Part shown: piece after piece, positions 33,985 to 45,091 of the stretch | How positions within the stretch are numbered: position 1 is the first letter of the stretch | How the letters are laid out: every line of letters starts with the position of its first letter | Assembly (NCBI GenBank): GCA_029718625.1 | Contig: CM056379.1 | Location: 67,822,670 to 67,886,669, forward strand | Direction of reading: 5' to 3' | Length of the DNA stretch: 64,000 bases | Source: Synaphobranchus kaupii | Lineage: Eukaryota > Chordata > Actinopteri > Anguilliformes > Synaphobranchidae | Notes under the pieces: model-generated | The model's input: the letters and a program-made list of their open reading frames with translations, nothing else | The model's database searches: none | Told to the model about the DNA's origin: nothing | Position numbers and translations under genes: made by a program

Positions 33985-34310
33985 TGTTACGTCCCTGTAG
34001 TACCTGAAGGTGGCACTGTCTCTTTGTATAGGCTGCTTTACCTGTATTGTTTTCAGGTGAGACCTGTTGGGAGAGGGCGGAGCCTGCTCCTTAAAATCAC
34101 CTCTGCTCTGGAAGTCGGGGGAGAGATTTTGGCCGCCACGCCAGTTGTGTTTTGCTGTTTCTTGTTGATCTTCCCGTTTGTATTGATTTTCTCCCCATTT
34201 CCCCTTTTTGTTGTTTATCCATTGATTATTTGTTTAATAAAACCCCTAGTTTTGAGCCCATTTGTGTCTCCTGAGTGTTTATGTTGCGTTCAGCCTAGCT
34301 GGTCGTAACA
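33985..34310 (+). repeat. 3' LTR of the Gmr1-type element
   Basis: 326 bp, apparently identical to 28201-28526, followed by the duplicated ccacc. Confidence 0.93.
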
Positions 34311-34785
34311 CCACCCACGTGGTTTCTCTCTTCCTGCGTGCTAATTCTTCATTCAACTCGATGTTACTGTAGCTAGCTAGCAAACGTCAGCTAACCGCTA
34401 GCTAACATAAAGAGTGACCTGTAATTCAATAAAGGCTTTGGTTTGAAGTAAAGAAATGTCTAACATATCCTTTGTTTGAACTAACTACTTACTCGAGGTC
34501 AACCACCAATGACAGACTCTGTGGATCAAACCATTGTGAGGCCAAGGGCAGGGGGTCACAATCTTTTGAAACTTAAAAACGCGCTATTAAGTGTCTATAA
34601 TCAGCACAAGTGCTTTCATTGCGTATTATTAACATTATTTAAATTACATAGTTATGTTTACAGTGATATATTGGGGGGGACAAATCATAATTTTCCCAGG
34701 ATGGGGGGGGATCGTGTCCCCCCCGGGATTTCCGCCTATGAATAGACTGTAGAAAAATATGGGTTAATACAATTTTTGCTTAATA

Positions 34786-35013
34786 CAGTAAATGCTGATT
34801 TTCGACACACTATTCTAATTTCTTGAAATACTGTTTTGGGGGTTTTCTGGAGCTGTAAGACAAAATTATGAAAAATGAAACAAATAAAGGCTAGAAATAT
34901 TTCACTTTGTGTGTAATGAATCTATAATCTATGAAAGTTTCACTTTTTGAATGGAATTATGGAAAAAAAAAAAAACTTTTCCATGATATTAAAATTTTTT
35001 GGAAAGGATCTGT
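34786..35013 (+). mobile_element. Tc1-like family B, right terminal repeat only
   Basis: Same sequence and orientation as the right arm at 18567-18776 (taaatgctgattttcgacac...), here extending through ttttttggaaaggatctg to ta. No transposase remains. Confidence 0.75.
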
Positions 35014-35159
35014 AATTTAAAAAAATTAAAATCAGTGAATAAAAGAACCGCCGACCCAGTAGTTTTCCCATTCAGCCACTGTAGGCGCTGCTCCTAACTC
35101 AAGCTATTTCAGTGATGCATCTTGATTCTTATTTTATAGTTTATAGTCTATGGATCTGA

Positions 35160-35297
35160 CCATTTAGCTCAAACCATATCCATGAAATGTTCCAGTCAGG
35201 ATTTAGACCCTACCATAGCACTGAAACGGCACTTGTTAAAGTTATTAACGATTTACTATTATCAGCCGACCAAAACTCTGTGTCTGTTCTTGTACTC
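35160..35297 (+). pseudogene. L2 LINE number 2, upstream RT fragment
   Basis: A frame encodes [20 protein letters not shown] and continues to VSVLVL, a conserved block of L2 reverse transcriptase. It stops at 35297, where L2 number 1 begins. The next residues of the same RT ([13 protein letters not shown]) appear at 40605. The matching ttgtactc at both junctions shows that this LINE was split by insertion. 5' truncated. Confidence 0.8.
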
Positions 35298-35414
35298 AAT
35301 AAGTTTTGATACAGTGATTGGTTTCCTGTTTCCTGTTTCCTGTTTGGTGAGTGACTGAGCTGTGCTACTGAACTGTGCTGTAGAAAAGTTTGGTGGTGAT
35401 CGTTTTTGTACTGG

Positions 35415-36010
35415 CAAATCTGCAAATTGCGATTGTTCTCAAAAAACAAAAACAAAATATATTAGGCTACAAACTAACGTTAGGTAAGACGAATTCGCTG
35501 CTGAGCAGGCTTTTTCCGGGCCAGCAGTATCACTTAGAGCCCGCATAAACGGGGCATAGGTGTTTACTGTGGAAGTCTGTGGAAGTCCTCGCTTACAGAC
35601 AAATCTGCAAATTGCGATTGTTCTCAAAAAACAAAACAAAACAAAATATATTAGGCTACAAACTAACGTTAGGTAAGACGAATTCGCTGCTGAGCAGGCT
35701 TTTACCGGGCCAGCAGTGTTAGGCTAGGTAAGATTGTTCTCAAAAAACAAAACAAAATATATTAGGCTACAAACTAACGTTAGGAAGTATCACTTAGAGC
35801 CCGCATAAACGGGGCATAAGTGTTTACTGTGGAAGTCCTCGTTTACAAAGACTCCTGTTTGGTGAGCGACTGAGCTGTGCTACTGAAAAAACAGTAGCTC
35901 TCAAAAAACAAAACAAAATATATTAGGCTACAAACTAACGTTAGGAAGTATCACTTAGAGCCCGCATAAACGGGGCATAAGTGTTTATTTGTTAACAAAA
36001 CAAAACAAAA
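35415..36010 (+). repeat. Tandem 5' UTR repeats of L2 number 1
   Basis: The segment attaggctacaaactaacg followed by ttagg occurs four times (about 35461, 35651, 35761 and 35922). Each is preceded by ctcaaaaaacaaaac, and three are followed by agtatcacttagagcccgc. Units vary between about 110 and 190 bp by internal deletion. Repeated 5' units upstream of ORF1 are where a LINE promoter would lie. Promoter function is inference. Confidence 0.8.
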
Positions 36011-36068
36011 TATAGTGTTGATCCTGCTTCCGACGAATTTTGTATATCTTCTAATACAAGGGTAAGCT

Positions 36069-36998
36069 ATGGCTTCGTTTGATCCCTCAGTCTCTCCCAT
36101 TCCTCGCTCGGTTTCTCCTTCCTCGCCATATTGGGCTATCTCTTGCCCGGTATGTGACATGTTTACCTATTCCTCCTTCTCCGCCACTAGTGGGAACTTT
36201 ACTTGTGATAAGTGTAAATTAAATGCTAGGTTGACTGCGAAGATAGCCGAATTGGAATCTCGCATCCGTACCCTACATGAAATTAGAGAAACCGAAAAGT
36301 TCATAGAATCCTTCTCGGTTTCGGGTGCTCCAGCTAGCCCGTCCCCAACTAATGTTAGAAATTCGAAAATGCCTCTGCAGCAAGGTAACAGCAGGTGGAT
36401 TACAGTTCGCGAACGTAGTCATAAACCACCGGTACTCCACCAACCACCAATTCGGGTTTCGAATAGGTTCTCTCCCCTGAGCAATGCACCTTCGGTAAAA
36501 CCGGCTGAAAAAGCTTTGATAATCGGTGATTCTATTCTACGAAACGTAGAAATTGCGAGTCCAAAGACCGTAGTTCAGTGCATTCCTGGTGCTAGAGCGA
36601 CCGACATAGAAGCAAATTTAAAAATGCTGGAAAAAACTAACCGTAAATTTTCTAGCATTATTATTCACGTCGGCGCAAATGATGTCCGGTTGAAGCAATC
36701 GGAGATAACGAAAAGTAATTTTGAATCAGCATGTGAAGTAGCAAAACGGTTGTCTAACACTGTTATTTGCTCTGGCCCCATTCCTTCTAGGCGTGGTGAC
36801 GAAACTTATAGTAGACTAACGTCACTAAATCGTTGGCTATCTGAGTGGTGTCCCTCTAATAATATCGGCTATATAGATCATTGGCACACTTTTTGGGGGA
36901 CTAATCTTTTAAAAAGAGATGGTGTTCACCCCACGTGGGAGGGTTCAGCTCTTATCTCTAAAAAACTGGCCTATAGTCTTAGAAATTCAAGTCCCTGA
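36069..36998 (+). CDS. L2 number 1 ORF1: zinc-ribbon-like N-terminus plus SGNH esterase
   Basis: 309 residues from ATG (MASFDPSVSPIPRSVSPSSP). Paired cysteines near residues 35-60 (CPVCDMF, CDKCKL) suggest a metal-binding motif, followed by a short coiled-coil (KIAELESRIRTLHEIRE). An SGNH/GDSL hydrolase domain spans about 148-305: block I IIGDSILRN (Ser near 155), block III HVGANDVR (Asn), block V DGVHPTWEG (Asp, His). ORF1 proteins with this esterase are known from CR1-group LINEs and bind nucleic acid. The hydrolase role in transposition is unsettled. The frame is intact. Confidence 0.88.
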   Translation: MASFDPSVSPIPRSVSPSSPYWAISCPVCDMFTYSSFSATSGNFTCDKCKLNARLTAKIAELESRIRTLHEIRETEKFIESFSVSGAPASPSPTNVRNSKMPLQQGNSRWITVRERSHKPPVLHQPPIRVSNRFSPLSNAPSVKPAEKALIIGDSILRNVEIASPKTVVQCIPGARATDIEANLKMLEKTNRKFSSIIIHVGANDVRLKQSEITKSNFESACEVAKRLSNTVICSGPIPSRRGDETYSRLTSLNRWLSEWCPSNNIGYIDHWHTFWGTNLLKRDGVHPTWEGSALISKKLAYSLRNSSP

Positions 36999-37031
36999 CT
37001 AATTAGAGCCAAGGCCAGGAAGCAGAACTTC

Positions 37032-37595
37032 TTGTCTGCTTGTTCCCCAGAACCATCAGCTAGGGCTCACCCTTTAGAAATTGAAACTGTGTCTGTCCCA
37101 CGTATACAAAACCATGTCAAATCTCGCAAAAACCGTGAAGTTTGTTTTAATAATCTGATTAAGATTAAAACAAAACACAATCCTATTAGCTCAAGTGATA
37201 CTACTACCATGAGAGTTGGCTTATTAAATATAAGATCCCTTAATTCCAAGGCAGCTCTTGTGAATGAATTAATCTCAGACTGCTCTCTTGATATACTATG
37301 TTTAACCGAAACATGGCTGAAAGTGGATGAAAACTTTACATTAAATGAATCCTCTCCACCTGGGTTCATATATAGCCAAAACCCCCGTCTCTGTCGAAGA
37401 GGGGGTGGGGTTGCTGTTATTTATAAATCTGTCTTTCAGTCAATTCCAAAATTAGAGTATGCATTTGATTCATTTGAAGTGTTAGTTATGAACACTCAGC
37501 CAGCAGTGGTTGGTAGAAACCGCCCCTCCTCTCAGCCTATTTTACTTGTAACTGTCTATAAGACCTCCTGGCCCATATGCTGGCTTTATTCATGA
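37032..37595 (+). pseudogene. L2 number 1 ORF2, endonuclease N-terminal part
   Basis: The open block has AP-endonuclease motifs (GLLNIRSLNSK, LCLTETWL, GGGVAVIYKS) starting from about 37210. It ends at 37595 because of one extra base near 37560, after which the protein continues in the frame at 37639. The clear start of ORF2 is uncertain; an ATG at 37210 is plausible, and an upstream non-ATG start cannot be excluded. Confidence 0.82.
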
Positions 37596-37638
37596 ATTTG
37601 CAGATTTTCTTTCTCATTTAGCTGTAAGTCATGACAAA

Positions 37639-39975
37639 GTGTTAATATTGGGTGATTTTAACCTGCATTTTGAAAATACAGATGATCCTTTTACCTCAGC
37701 ATTTACGGTCATTTTGGAATCAATTGGTTTCATTCAAAATGTTTTTGGCCCCACGCATTGTCATAGTCATACTTTAGACCTGGTCTTAAGTCTTGGTATT
37801 GACATTGTTAATGTTAAAATTCACTCGCATAATCCTATTTTGTCTGACCATTTCCTCATTACTCTGCAGTTAAAATTAGCCCATTCTGTAGAATCTGAAC
37901 TCAGAACGTATACAGGTCGCACTATCACTACCTCCACTACTGGAAACTTTATGCATGTGCTACCTGATTACCTTGATTTAGACACTTCATCCAGCTCCCT
38001 GTCAACCAATGATCTGGCAGAGGAATTAGCTACTGCTCTACGCAAAACCCTTGAAGTAGTTGCTCCGTTAAAAAGCAAAAAAGTAATTGAGAAGAGGCTT
38101 GCCCCTTGGTACACCGACCACACGCGGGCTCTTAAACAAAAGTTTTGGCAGCTTGAACGCAAATGGCGTTCTACTAAACTGCAGGTATTCCGCTTGGTCT
38201 GGAAAGAGAGTCTTAGTGCCTATAAGCATGCTCTCTCCAATGCTAGGTCCTCTTACTTTTCAAAGCTTATACAAGAAAATAAGACCAATCCCCGATTTCT
38301 ATTCAGAACAGTTGCTGAACTAACTAATAATCATGCAACAACTAACCCTCAAATTCCAGTCTCATGTAGTAGTAATGATTTCTCAAATTTCTTTAGTGGT
38401 AAAATTATTGAAATTAGGGAAAAGATCACACAAGTTAGTGACCATGGTTTTGACGATATAGAACTGCCTCCTAGACACACTGAACGTCTTGAATCATTTA
38501 CTCCAATACTTGAGAGCGAGCTAATTCAGTTAGTTTCTTCTTCAAAATCATCCACCTGTCTTCTAGACCCCATACCCACAAAGTTATTGAAGGAGATATT
38601 GCCTATGCTCATCAAACCAATTATTCATTTAATTAACTCATCATTGCTATGGGGCCATGTTCCTACATCCTTTAAATTGGCAGAAATCAAGCCACTACTT
38701 AAGAAACCAAATTTGGATCCCACTGTCCTGGCCAATTATAGACCCATTTCAAACCTCCCATTTTTATCAAAGATTCTTGAGAAATGTATAGCGCAACAGC
38801 TTTCTTCATTTTTACATACTTATAATGTGTATGAGAGGTTTCAATCTGGGTTTAGGAAGCACCATAGCACCGAGACCGCCCTTGCCCTAGTAATGAATGA
38901 CTTGTTCCTCTCTCTGGACTGTGGCTGTATTTCTATTCTTGTTTTACTTGACCTGAGCGCTGCCTTTGATACTATAGACCATAATATTCTCCTCTGCAGG
39001 TTAGAAAATTTAGTTGGTCTTACCGGGCATGCTCTTATGTGGTTTAAATCTTATCTCTATGATAGATCCCAGTTTGTTAGGGTAAACAGTCAGTCCTCTG
39101 AATTTTCTAAGGTGAACTTTGGAGTACCACAAGGATCGGTCTTGGGTCCTCTGCTCTTTTCTCTTTACATGCTCCCTCTTGGGAACATTATAAGCAGACA
39201 TGGTGTTAACTACCACTGCTACGCAGATGACACACAACTTTATATATCAGTTAAGCCAGGTGAAGTTGACCAGTTGTCTAAACTAGAGACCTGTCTCAAA
39301 GATGTAAAGGCCTGGATGACCCAAAATGTACTCTTATTGAACTCAGATAAGACTGAGATATTAGTATTAGGTCCCAAATCCCTTCGAGATAAATTCTTAC
39401 AGCTTCCCTTAAATTTAGATTGCTTCTCTGTCTCCCCTAACAAGGTTGTTAAAAACCTTGGTGTAATTATTGATTCAGATCTCTCCTTTCAGCCCCATAT
39501 TAACAATATCACAAGAATGGCCTTCTTCCACCTGAGGAATATATCTAAATTAAGGAAGGTGTTGTCCCTGGAGGATGCTGAAAAAATGGTTCATGCCTTT
39601 GTAACCTCTCGACTAGATTACTGCAATGCATTATTGTCTGGTTGCACTGGCTCAGCCCTGAATCGCCTCCAACTTGTACAGAATGCAGCCGCTAGGGTTC
39701 TTACTAGAACCAAGAAATGGGAGCACATCAGCCCGGTGCTCAAAACTCTTCATTGGCTGCCTGTCAAATTCAGAATTGACTACAAGATTTTACTTCTAGC
39801 GTTTAAAGCTTTAAATGGCTTGGCCCCTGAATATCTGAGTGACTTACTCATTCCTTACTGTCCTCCTAGATTACTTCGCTCTCAAAATGCTGCCTATTTG
39901 AAAATTCCTATTATATCTAAAATTACAATGGGTGGCAGAGCCTTCTCTTACAGAGCCCCTTTTTTTATGGAATAA
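37639..39975 (+). pseudogene. L2 number 1 ORF2, endonuclease C-terminal part and reverse transcriptase
   Basis: 778 codons. Endonuclease residues [11 protein letters not shown] and SDHFLITL come first, then a linker, then [73 protein letters not shown], catalytic YADD near residue 528, and the C-terminal [13 protein letters not shown] region. It ends early at 39975 because an extra T in a T-run near 39965 shifts the frame. The last 30 or so residues of the family continue in another frame. Confidence 0.85.
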
Positions 39976-40604
39976 TCTTCCCATGTATGTACGGGCTGCA
40001 GACACACTTTCTGTCTTTAAGTGTAGGCTAAAAACGTACCTCTTTAGTCAATCCTATAGTTAAGGATGTCGGGGGGGGGGGGGGCTAACCTTCTCTTTTC
40101 CTCTCTCACCCTGAGCTGCAGATTACTCCGGCCCGTCCCCCTCTCACCCTGAGTTTGCAGACTGCTCCAGTTATGCCTCTCACCCTGAGTTTGCAGACTG
40201 CTTCGGACCCGTCCCCCCTTTGGTTTGGTTTATCCTCCCGACTTCACGCAACCGGAGTCCCAGATGCATCACCCCGCCCCCTTTGAACTGATGATTGAAC
40301 TGATTATTGAACTGACTATTACCATTCAGTCCACCTTTAGTCTAAACCGGGCCGGCCAGCGAAGGATGGGCACCCCCTCTCTAGCCAGGTTCCTTCCGAG
40401 ATTTCTTCCCACTGGGGAGTTTTTTCTCGCCACTGCTCAGTGTTTTTTTTCTCCCCTACCGGGGAGTTTTTTTACCTCATTTTGCTGGTTGGGGGCTATG
40501 GCCTGGTTTTTTGCTCAATTTTCCTTCTGTTTCCCTGTGCAGCGTCTTTGTGACAGTTCTCTGTAAAAAGCGCTATACAAATAAAATTGAATTGAATTGT
40601 ACTC

Positions 40605-42394
40605 CTTGACCTAAGTGCAGCTTTTGATACAATAGATCATGAGATTCTACTGAACAGACTCCTGGGCTGTGTTGGACTAAATGGTCAAGCTCTTGCATGG
40701 TTCAGATCATACTTATACAATAGGAAGCAGTTTGTTAAATTAAATGAAGAAGTATCCAGTTACTCAGTAATGAAATATGGTATTCCACAAGGATCAGTGC
40801 TAGGCCCAGTACTCTTTTAATTATATATGCTACCCCTTGGTGATATTATTCGGGCACATGGGGTAGATTTTCACTGCTATGCGGATGATACGCAGATATA
40901 CATTTCCATGAAACCCGGCGAGGCACTACCACTTTCTCGGTTAGAGGCTTATATTGCAGATATTAAAGCTTGGTTGCTTTCCAATTTCCTGCTGCTAAAC
41001 TCAGAAAAGACCGAAATGCTGGTTTTAGGTCCAAAAAAACAAAGGGAGAAATTGGGTACATCTACTTTAAATTTCGATGGTTGTTTAGTTGTTCCAAACT
41101 CAGCTGTGAAAGACCTAGGTGTTACTATAGACCCAAATCTAACCTTTAGCGCGCACATAAAAAACATACCTAGAGTAGCTTTCTTTCAGTTAAGGAACAT
41201 AGCTAAAATAAGGCACTTCCTATCAGAAGGGGACGCAGAGAAATTGATCCATGCTTTTGTTACGTCTAGGCTAGATTACTGTAATGCCCTGCTATCTGGC
41301 TGCCCTAAGTCCTTGCTAAATAATCTCCAGCTTGTGCAGAATGCAGCCGCTCGCATTTTAACTAGAACTAAGAAATATGAGCATATTACCCCAGTACTAG
41401 CATCGCTTCATTGGCTACCAATTAAGTTTAGGATAGACTTTAAGGTTTTGCTTCTGCCCTTTAAAGCTTTAAATGGACTTGCGCCAGTGTATATATGTAA
41501 TCTGCTTTTACCATATAAGCCAAAAAGATCACTTCGTTCCCAAGACGCAGGCTACCGAGTAGTCCCAAGAATATCTAAAAACTTGACGGGTGGTAGAGCT
41601 TTCTCCTACAGAGCACCACTACTGTGGAACACCCTGCCAAAATTTATAAGGGAATCAGACAGTCTCAATATTTAAGTCTAAATATTTAGCTATAGAGTAA
41701 TGTGGGGTGGCATCCTTTCCATACTGTCACCTGTCAACAGCTGTGACCCCATCTTCCTGGGCTGGCTCTTGATAGGTGGGTAGGATTGTTTTCCCTCTCA
41801 TGACTGCATGTTTTCTCAAACTCTGTCTTCATAGCTATGCAGCCATAGATTACTCCTGGCGGGGGCACTTGTCCAACCCTCCCACCCCTCCCCCATCCCC
41901 CCAGTTGGTGCTCCTGCTGCTCTATTACACTTTCCCTAACTGTTTTCTCTCTCTCTTTTTCTACATTCTGCCGGCGGGGCTTATGCCCCGCATCTCGAGA
42001 GTTGCTGTCCGGCTTCCTGTCCGTTGCCGCTTGCCCCTCCCTCCTTACCCCCGCTGCCAGCTGCTCTCGCCGCCATCGGCGCCCGGTTCCCGACCATCAT
42101 TGCCGCCACATCTGGACTGTCATCTAGCTGCTGCAAATTATATTATCATGGACATTGGCTGTTTTGACCATGCTGGTCTTTAAGCCCTAGACCCTGAGCC
42201 GACCAGAGGAGGATGGGTTCCCCCCTTGAGTCTGGTTCCTCCCAAGGTTTCTTCCTAGTTACACCAGGGAGTTTTTCCTTGCCACTGTTGCCTTTGGCTT
42301 GCTCTTGTGGGGGGTTTAGGCTGTTTTGCTATGAAGTGCATTGTGACAACTTGTTGTGAAATGCGCTATATAAATAAATATTGATTTGATTTGA
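40605..42394 (+). pseudogene. L2 LINE number 2, downstream part (RT C-terminus and 3' UTR)
   Basis: Continues the RT interrupted at 35297. A stop near 40819 splits the block before YADDTQIY (about 40878). The longest open part is 40827-41675 (282 codons) with the usual L2 C-terminus ([33 protein letters not shown]), then a frame break. The 3' UTR ends ctatataaataaatattgatttgatt, the standard L2 tail. Diverged from L2 number 1, so a different subfamily. Confidence 0.85.
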
Positions 42395-43343
42395 CCATTT
42401 CTGACCTACATCAAAACACTTGCTGCTAGCTACGATGTCAGAATGATCACAAACAGTACATTCATAATTACTAATTATTAGCAATATTAATATAGTCGGT
42501 ATTCAGTGAGTAACGAGTCATTTGTTGCATATAACGTTATCGATTAGGAACTGCAGTTTCGCGTCTTCTGCACTGCTAGGACCGACACTTAATTGTAGCT
42601 AAGCTAGGTTATTCACCACGCCGATACCACTGTGCTGCACAGGCCTACAGTTTTCTCCCCTTTGTTCAGAGGCAAAGGACGCGTGCGCACACGCCACGCA
42701 CCGCACGCACGCACACTTCCATAGTTAGCGTAGCCTTCCCCTGTTAGATTAGTTCGATATTTTTACATGTTTGTTTAATAAATTATATTATTAAACCTGT
42801 GTCTGCTTTGATGTTGCGTAAACGTGAGAATCTGAGCCAAAATAGTCTATTCAAAAACTCCATCCTTCAGATTATCTATTACATCTTTGATTTAATTACA
42901 GTTGTCCACTAATACTTGTAATTTTGATTATTAATTGAAGTTCCAAATTTATGGTTAAATATGTTAGATAATGGTAATTTTATGAGACTAATTACTAATT
43001 GCGGTTATACTGCTACACCTACATAGGTGGTGCCTTGTATAAAAATATAGAGGTATGTCCCCTACATAGTCGATAAGATTTCAGTCGTAGCATAACATGC
43101 AGGCCTAATTGCCCTGCCCTATGTCATACATAGTGGAGTTCAAAGGGTAGAAATAAAAACAATAAGTGAAAGTATACATTGAATAGCCTAATGCAATCAC
43201 AACATACAACTAGAAATACAGATCGCTGAGCAATCAGGAAAAAAGCCTCCCCCCGCCTGCCTTTCCACTGCCTTGGTTTGTTTTTCTTCCCAATGCACTG
43301 CAATTCCAATTTCAATATAAGCCACTTTTATATTGCAGACCAT
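42395..43343. other. Interval with no recognised feature
   Basis: A/T-rich, no long ORF. A short purine/pyrimidine run of cacgcac units lies near 42680-42715. Ends with cat at 43341-43343, which is repeated after the next element. Confidence 0.4.
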
Positions 43344-44799
43344 GGGCCCTATCTTACACCCCGGCATTAAGTGGCGCTAACACAAACGCAAGTGTCTTTG
43401 CTATCTTACACCTGGCGCATGGTTCATTATAACACCTTGCGTTCACGTCGTTTAAATACCATGTATTCTTGCGCCCATTGCAAGTGAACTGGGCGTGTTG
43501 GTCTTAAGATGGTCTTAAAAATTCATAATAATAAAAGGGTCCATACGTCCACATACCTTTCCCTCAGCGAAAGGGAATGCCATGCACATTAAATTGCTTT
43601 CAGCCCACTCCATCAACATCCAGGTGATGTGCTATGGTACGGGACAATGGCTATCCATTAAAAAGGAGCTGATAACACCTATATCAAGCCTAATGCGCAA
43701 ATTGTCATTTACACCTAATGCGTGAATTGTCATTCAATGGAAAACTCGCGCACTGCAATAGACGGACATTTGAGTTCTGAAAATGCGCTTCAGATGTCAT
43801 TACAATACAGCTCTGTTTATCTAGGAATACAGCATGTAAATAGAATGGTTTGTGACTGAAAAACGTTCAAAACCTTGTCCAGTGAATATTGCATTTATTG
43901 TTTTTCAAATAGCCTAGGCAACAGCGGATTCGCTGTGCATAAGTTTTTTTCGATAGCCTATGGTTAAAAAACTGAGATAAATGTCACCATGTTAACTGAA
44001 TTGTAACCTTAGCTATTCTTCGTCCTTCATATTTTTAAAATTACAGTGACAAGGTTTCCATACCCTCAGCTTATTAAAACCCTGCTGATTTCACCTGTTA
44101 TTCCATAACTGAACAAAAGATTTTAAACAGAACTAAGCCTCAAATTAGAAACAAAAACAAATTTGCAGGACGTTACAATTAATCACAATTAATTTGAATA
44201 CCATTATCCGCATGTGCGCTTTACAGGAGCAGGTCTGTTTCCCCTGCTGTAAATCGCACTTTTCACGGTCTTCTGGAAAGTGGATTGTTTTAAAGCATTA
44301 CGCTACCAGTAAAAACAGGTTGGTCACATTTCCATAAGCAGGACATTATAAAACAAGGGGAAATATGCGTAAACCTATGGGTTGCCAGCCTGACAGCTTT
44401 GTTGTATTTAGTGTCATCTTTAAGGCAAAATACGTATTTATTAGAATGCAGATAGGCCTAATGAACTTCGGATGAAGCTTGAACATGAGTTCATTGCTTC
44501 ATTGCATAATCAAACGAAATTCGTTAAACAAGCAGGCTAATTTGCCATTTTCTAAGGTGAGAAGGAAGCCATTGGTAGCTTATTCTCAGCTGTTGCAGGT
44601 GCTTTTAACGAAGTTTAATCGTATATATTTTGTAAAATAACAGCACTGTCCGGAATTACCGGGAACTCATAATGGTTAGTCCGAATAATATTGATCATAC
44701 GCTACTATTGATCCATATAGCCTATTCCTTGATGCACGCCCTCAATGCACTTAATGCCATGCGCTTAGACGAAGCGCTAAGATCGCCAAGATAGGGCCC
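43344..44799. mobile_element. PIF/Harbinger-like non-autonomous element, copy 1
   Basis: Terminal inverted repeats gggccctatctt (43344) and aagatagggccc (44799) are flanked by cat on both sides, a 3-bp duplication as made by PIF/Harbinger elements. Around 43560-43740 a frame reads LLSAHSINIQVMCYGTGQWL, similar to the HSLNVQxxCD region of Harbinger transposases. No other transposase block is clear. A second, inverted copy lies at 59770-61610. The class is a reasoned guess from duplication length and that one motif. Confidence 0.5.
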
Positions 44800-45091
44800 C
44801 ATGACTCACCACAGGAGAACTATGTCTTGTAAATATGTAGATGTGTTGGTCACTGAGATGGGTAAATAGGCTGTTAAGTTGAAATCAATGTTGAAAGTAT
44901 GTTCATGTCCAGATTGAATAATCGGGCTATATGCATTTCACCTATTTACGCTACGGCAATAGATTTAATGCAAACCATGAGTATATATAGACAATTATAG
45001 CCCTAAAAAGTGCCAATTTTTGTTGCATCTCTTTTTGAATGTATCCATATGACATTGACCTCTGACCTATATAGTTGTCATTTGATAAATA

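Larger units (their letters stand above)
28201..34310 (+). mobile_element. Complete Gmr1-type Ty3/gypsy retrotransposon
   Basis: 326-bp LTRs (28201-28526, 33985-34310), tgttac...taaca, appear identical by eye. The flanking ccacc (28196-28200 and 34311-34315) is a 5-bp duplication. The domain order is gag, protease, integrase, RT, RNase H: integrase comes before RT, the reverse of ordinary Ty3/gypsy. The RT itself is Ty3/gypsy-like (YLDD, FGMRNAPATFQRL). This is the arrangement described for Gmr1, first reported from Atlantic cod. Matching LTRs and long open frames point to a recent insertion. Confidence 0.92.
35298..40596 (+). mobile_element. L2-clade LINE number 1, near full length, nested in L2 number 2
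   Basis: Flanked by an 8-bp duplication ttgtactc (35290-35297 and 40597-40604). It has a tandemly repeated 5' region, ORF1 with an esterase-like domain, ORF2 with endonuclease and RT, a 3' UTR, and the tail aaataaaattgaattgaatt. This 3' hairpin-plus-short-repeat ending is typical of the CR1/L2 group. Two single-base indels in ORF2 make it unlikely to be autonomous now. Confidence 0.88.

Noticed and set aside
28201..34310. Ty1/copia classification because integrase precedes RT
   Set aside because: RT (YLDD, FGMRNAPATFQ) and RNase H motifs are Ty3/gypsy-like; the order matches the Gmr1 group.
41776..42183. 135-codon frame after L2 number 2
   Set aside because: It falls in the L2 3' UTR, is rich in low-complexity C/T sequence and has no known domain.
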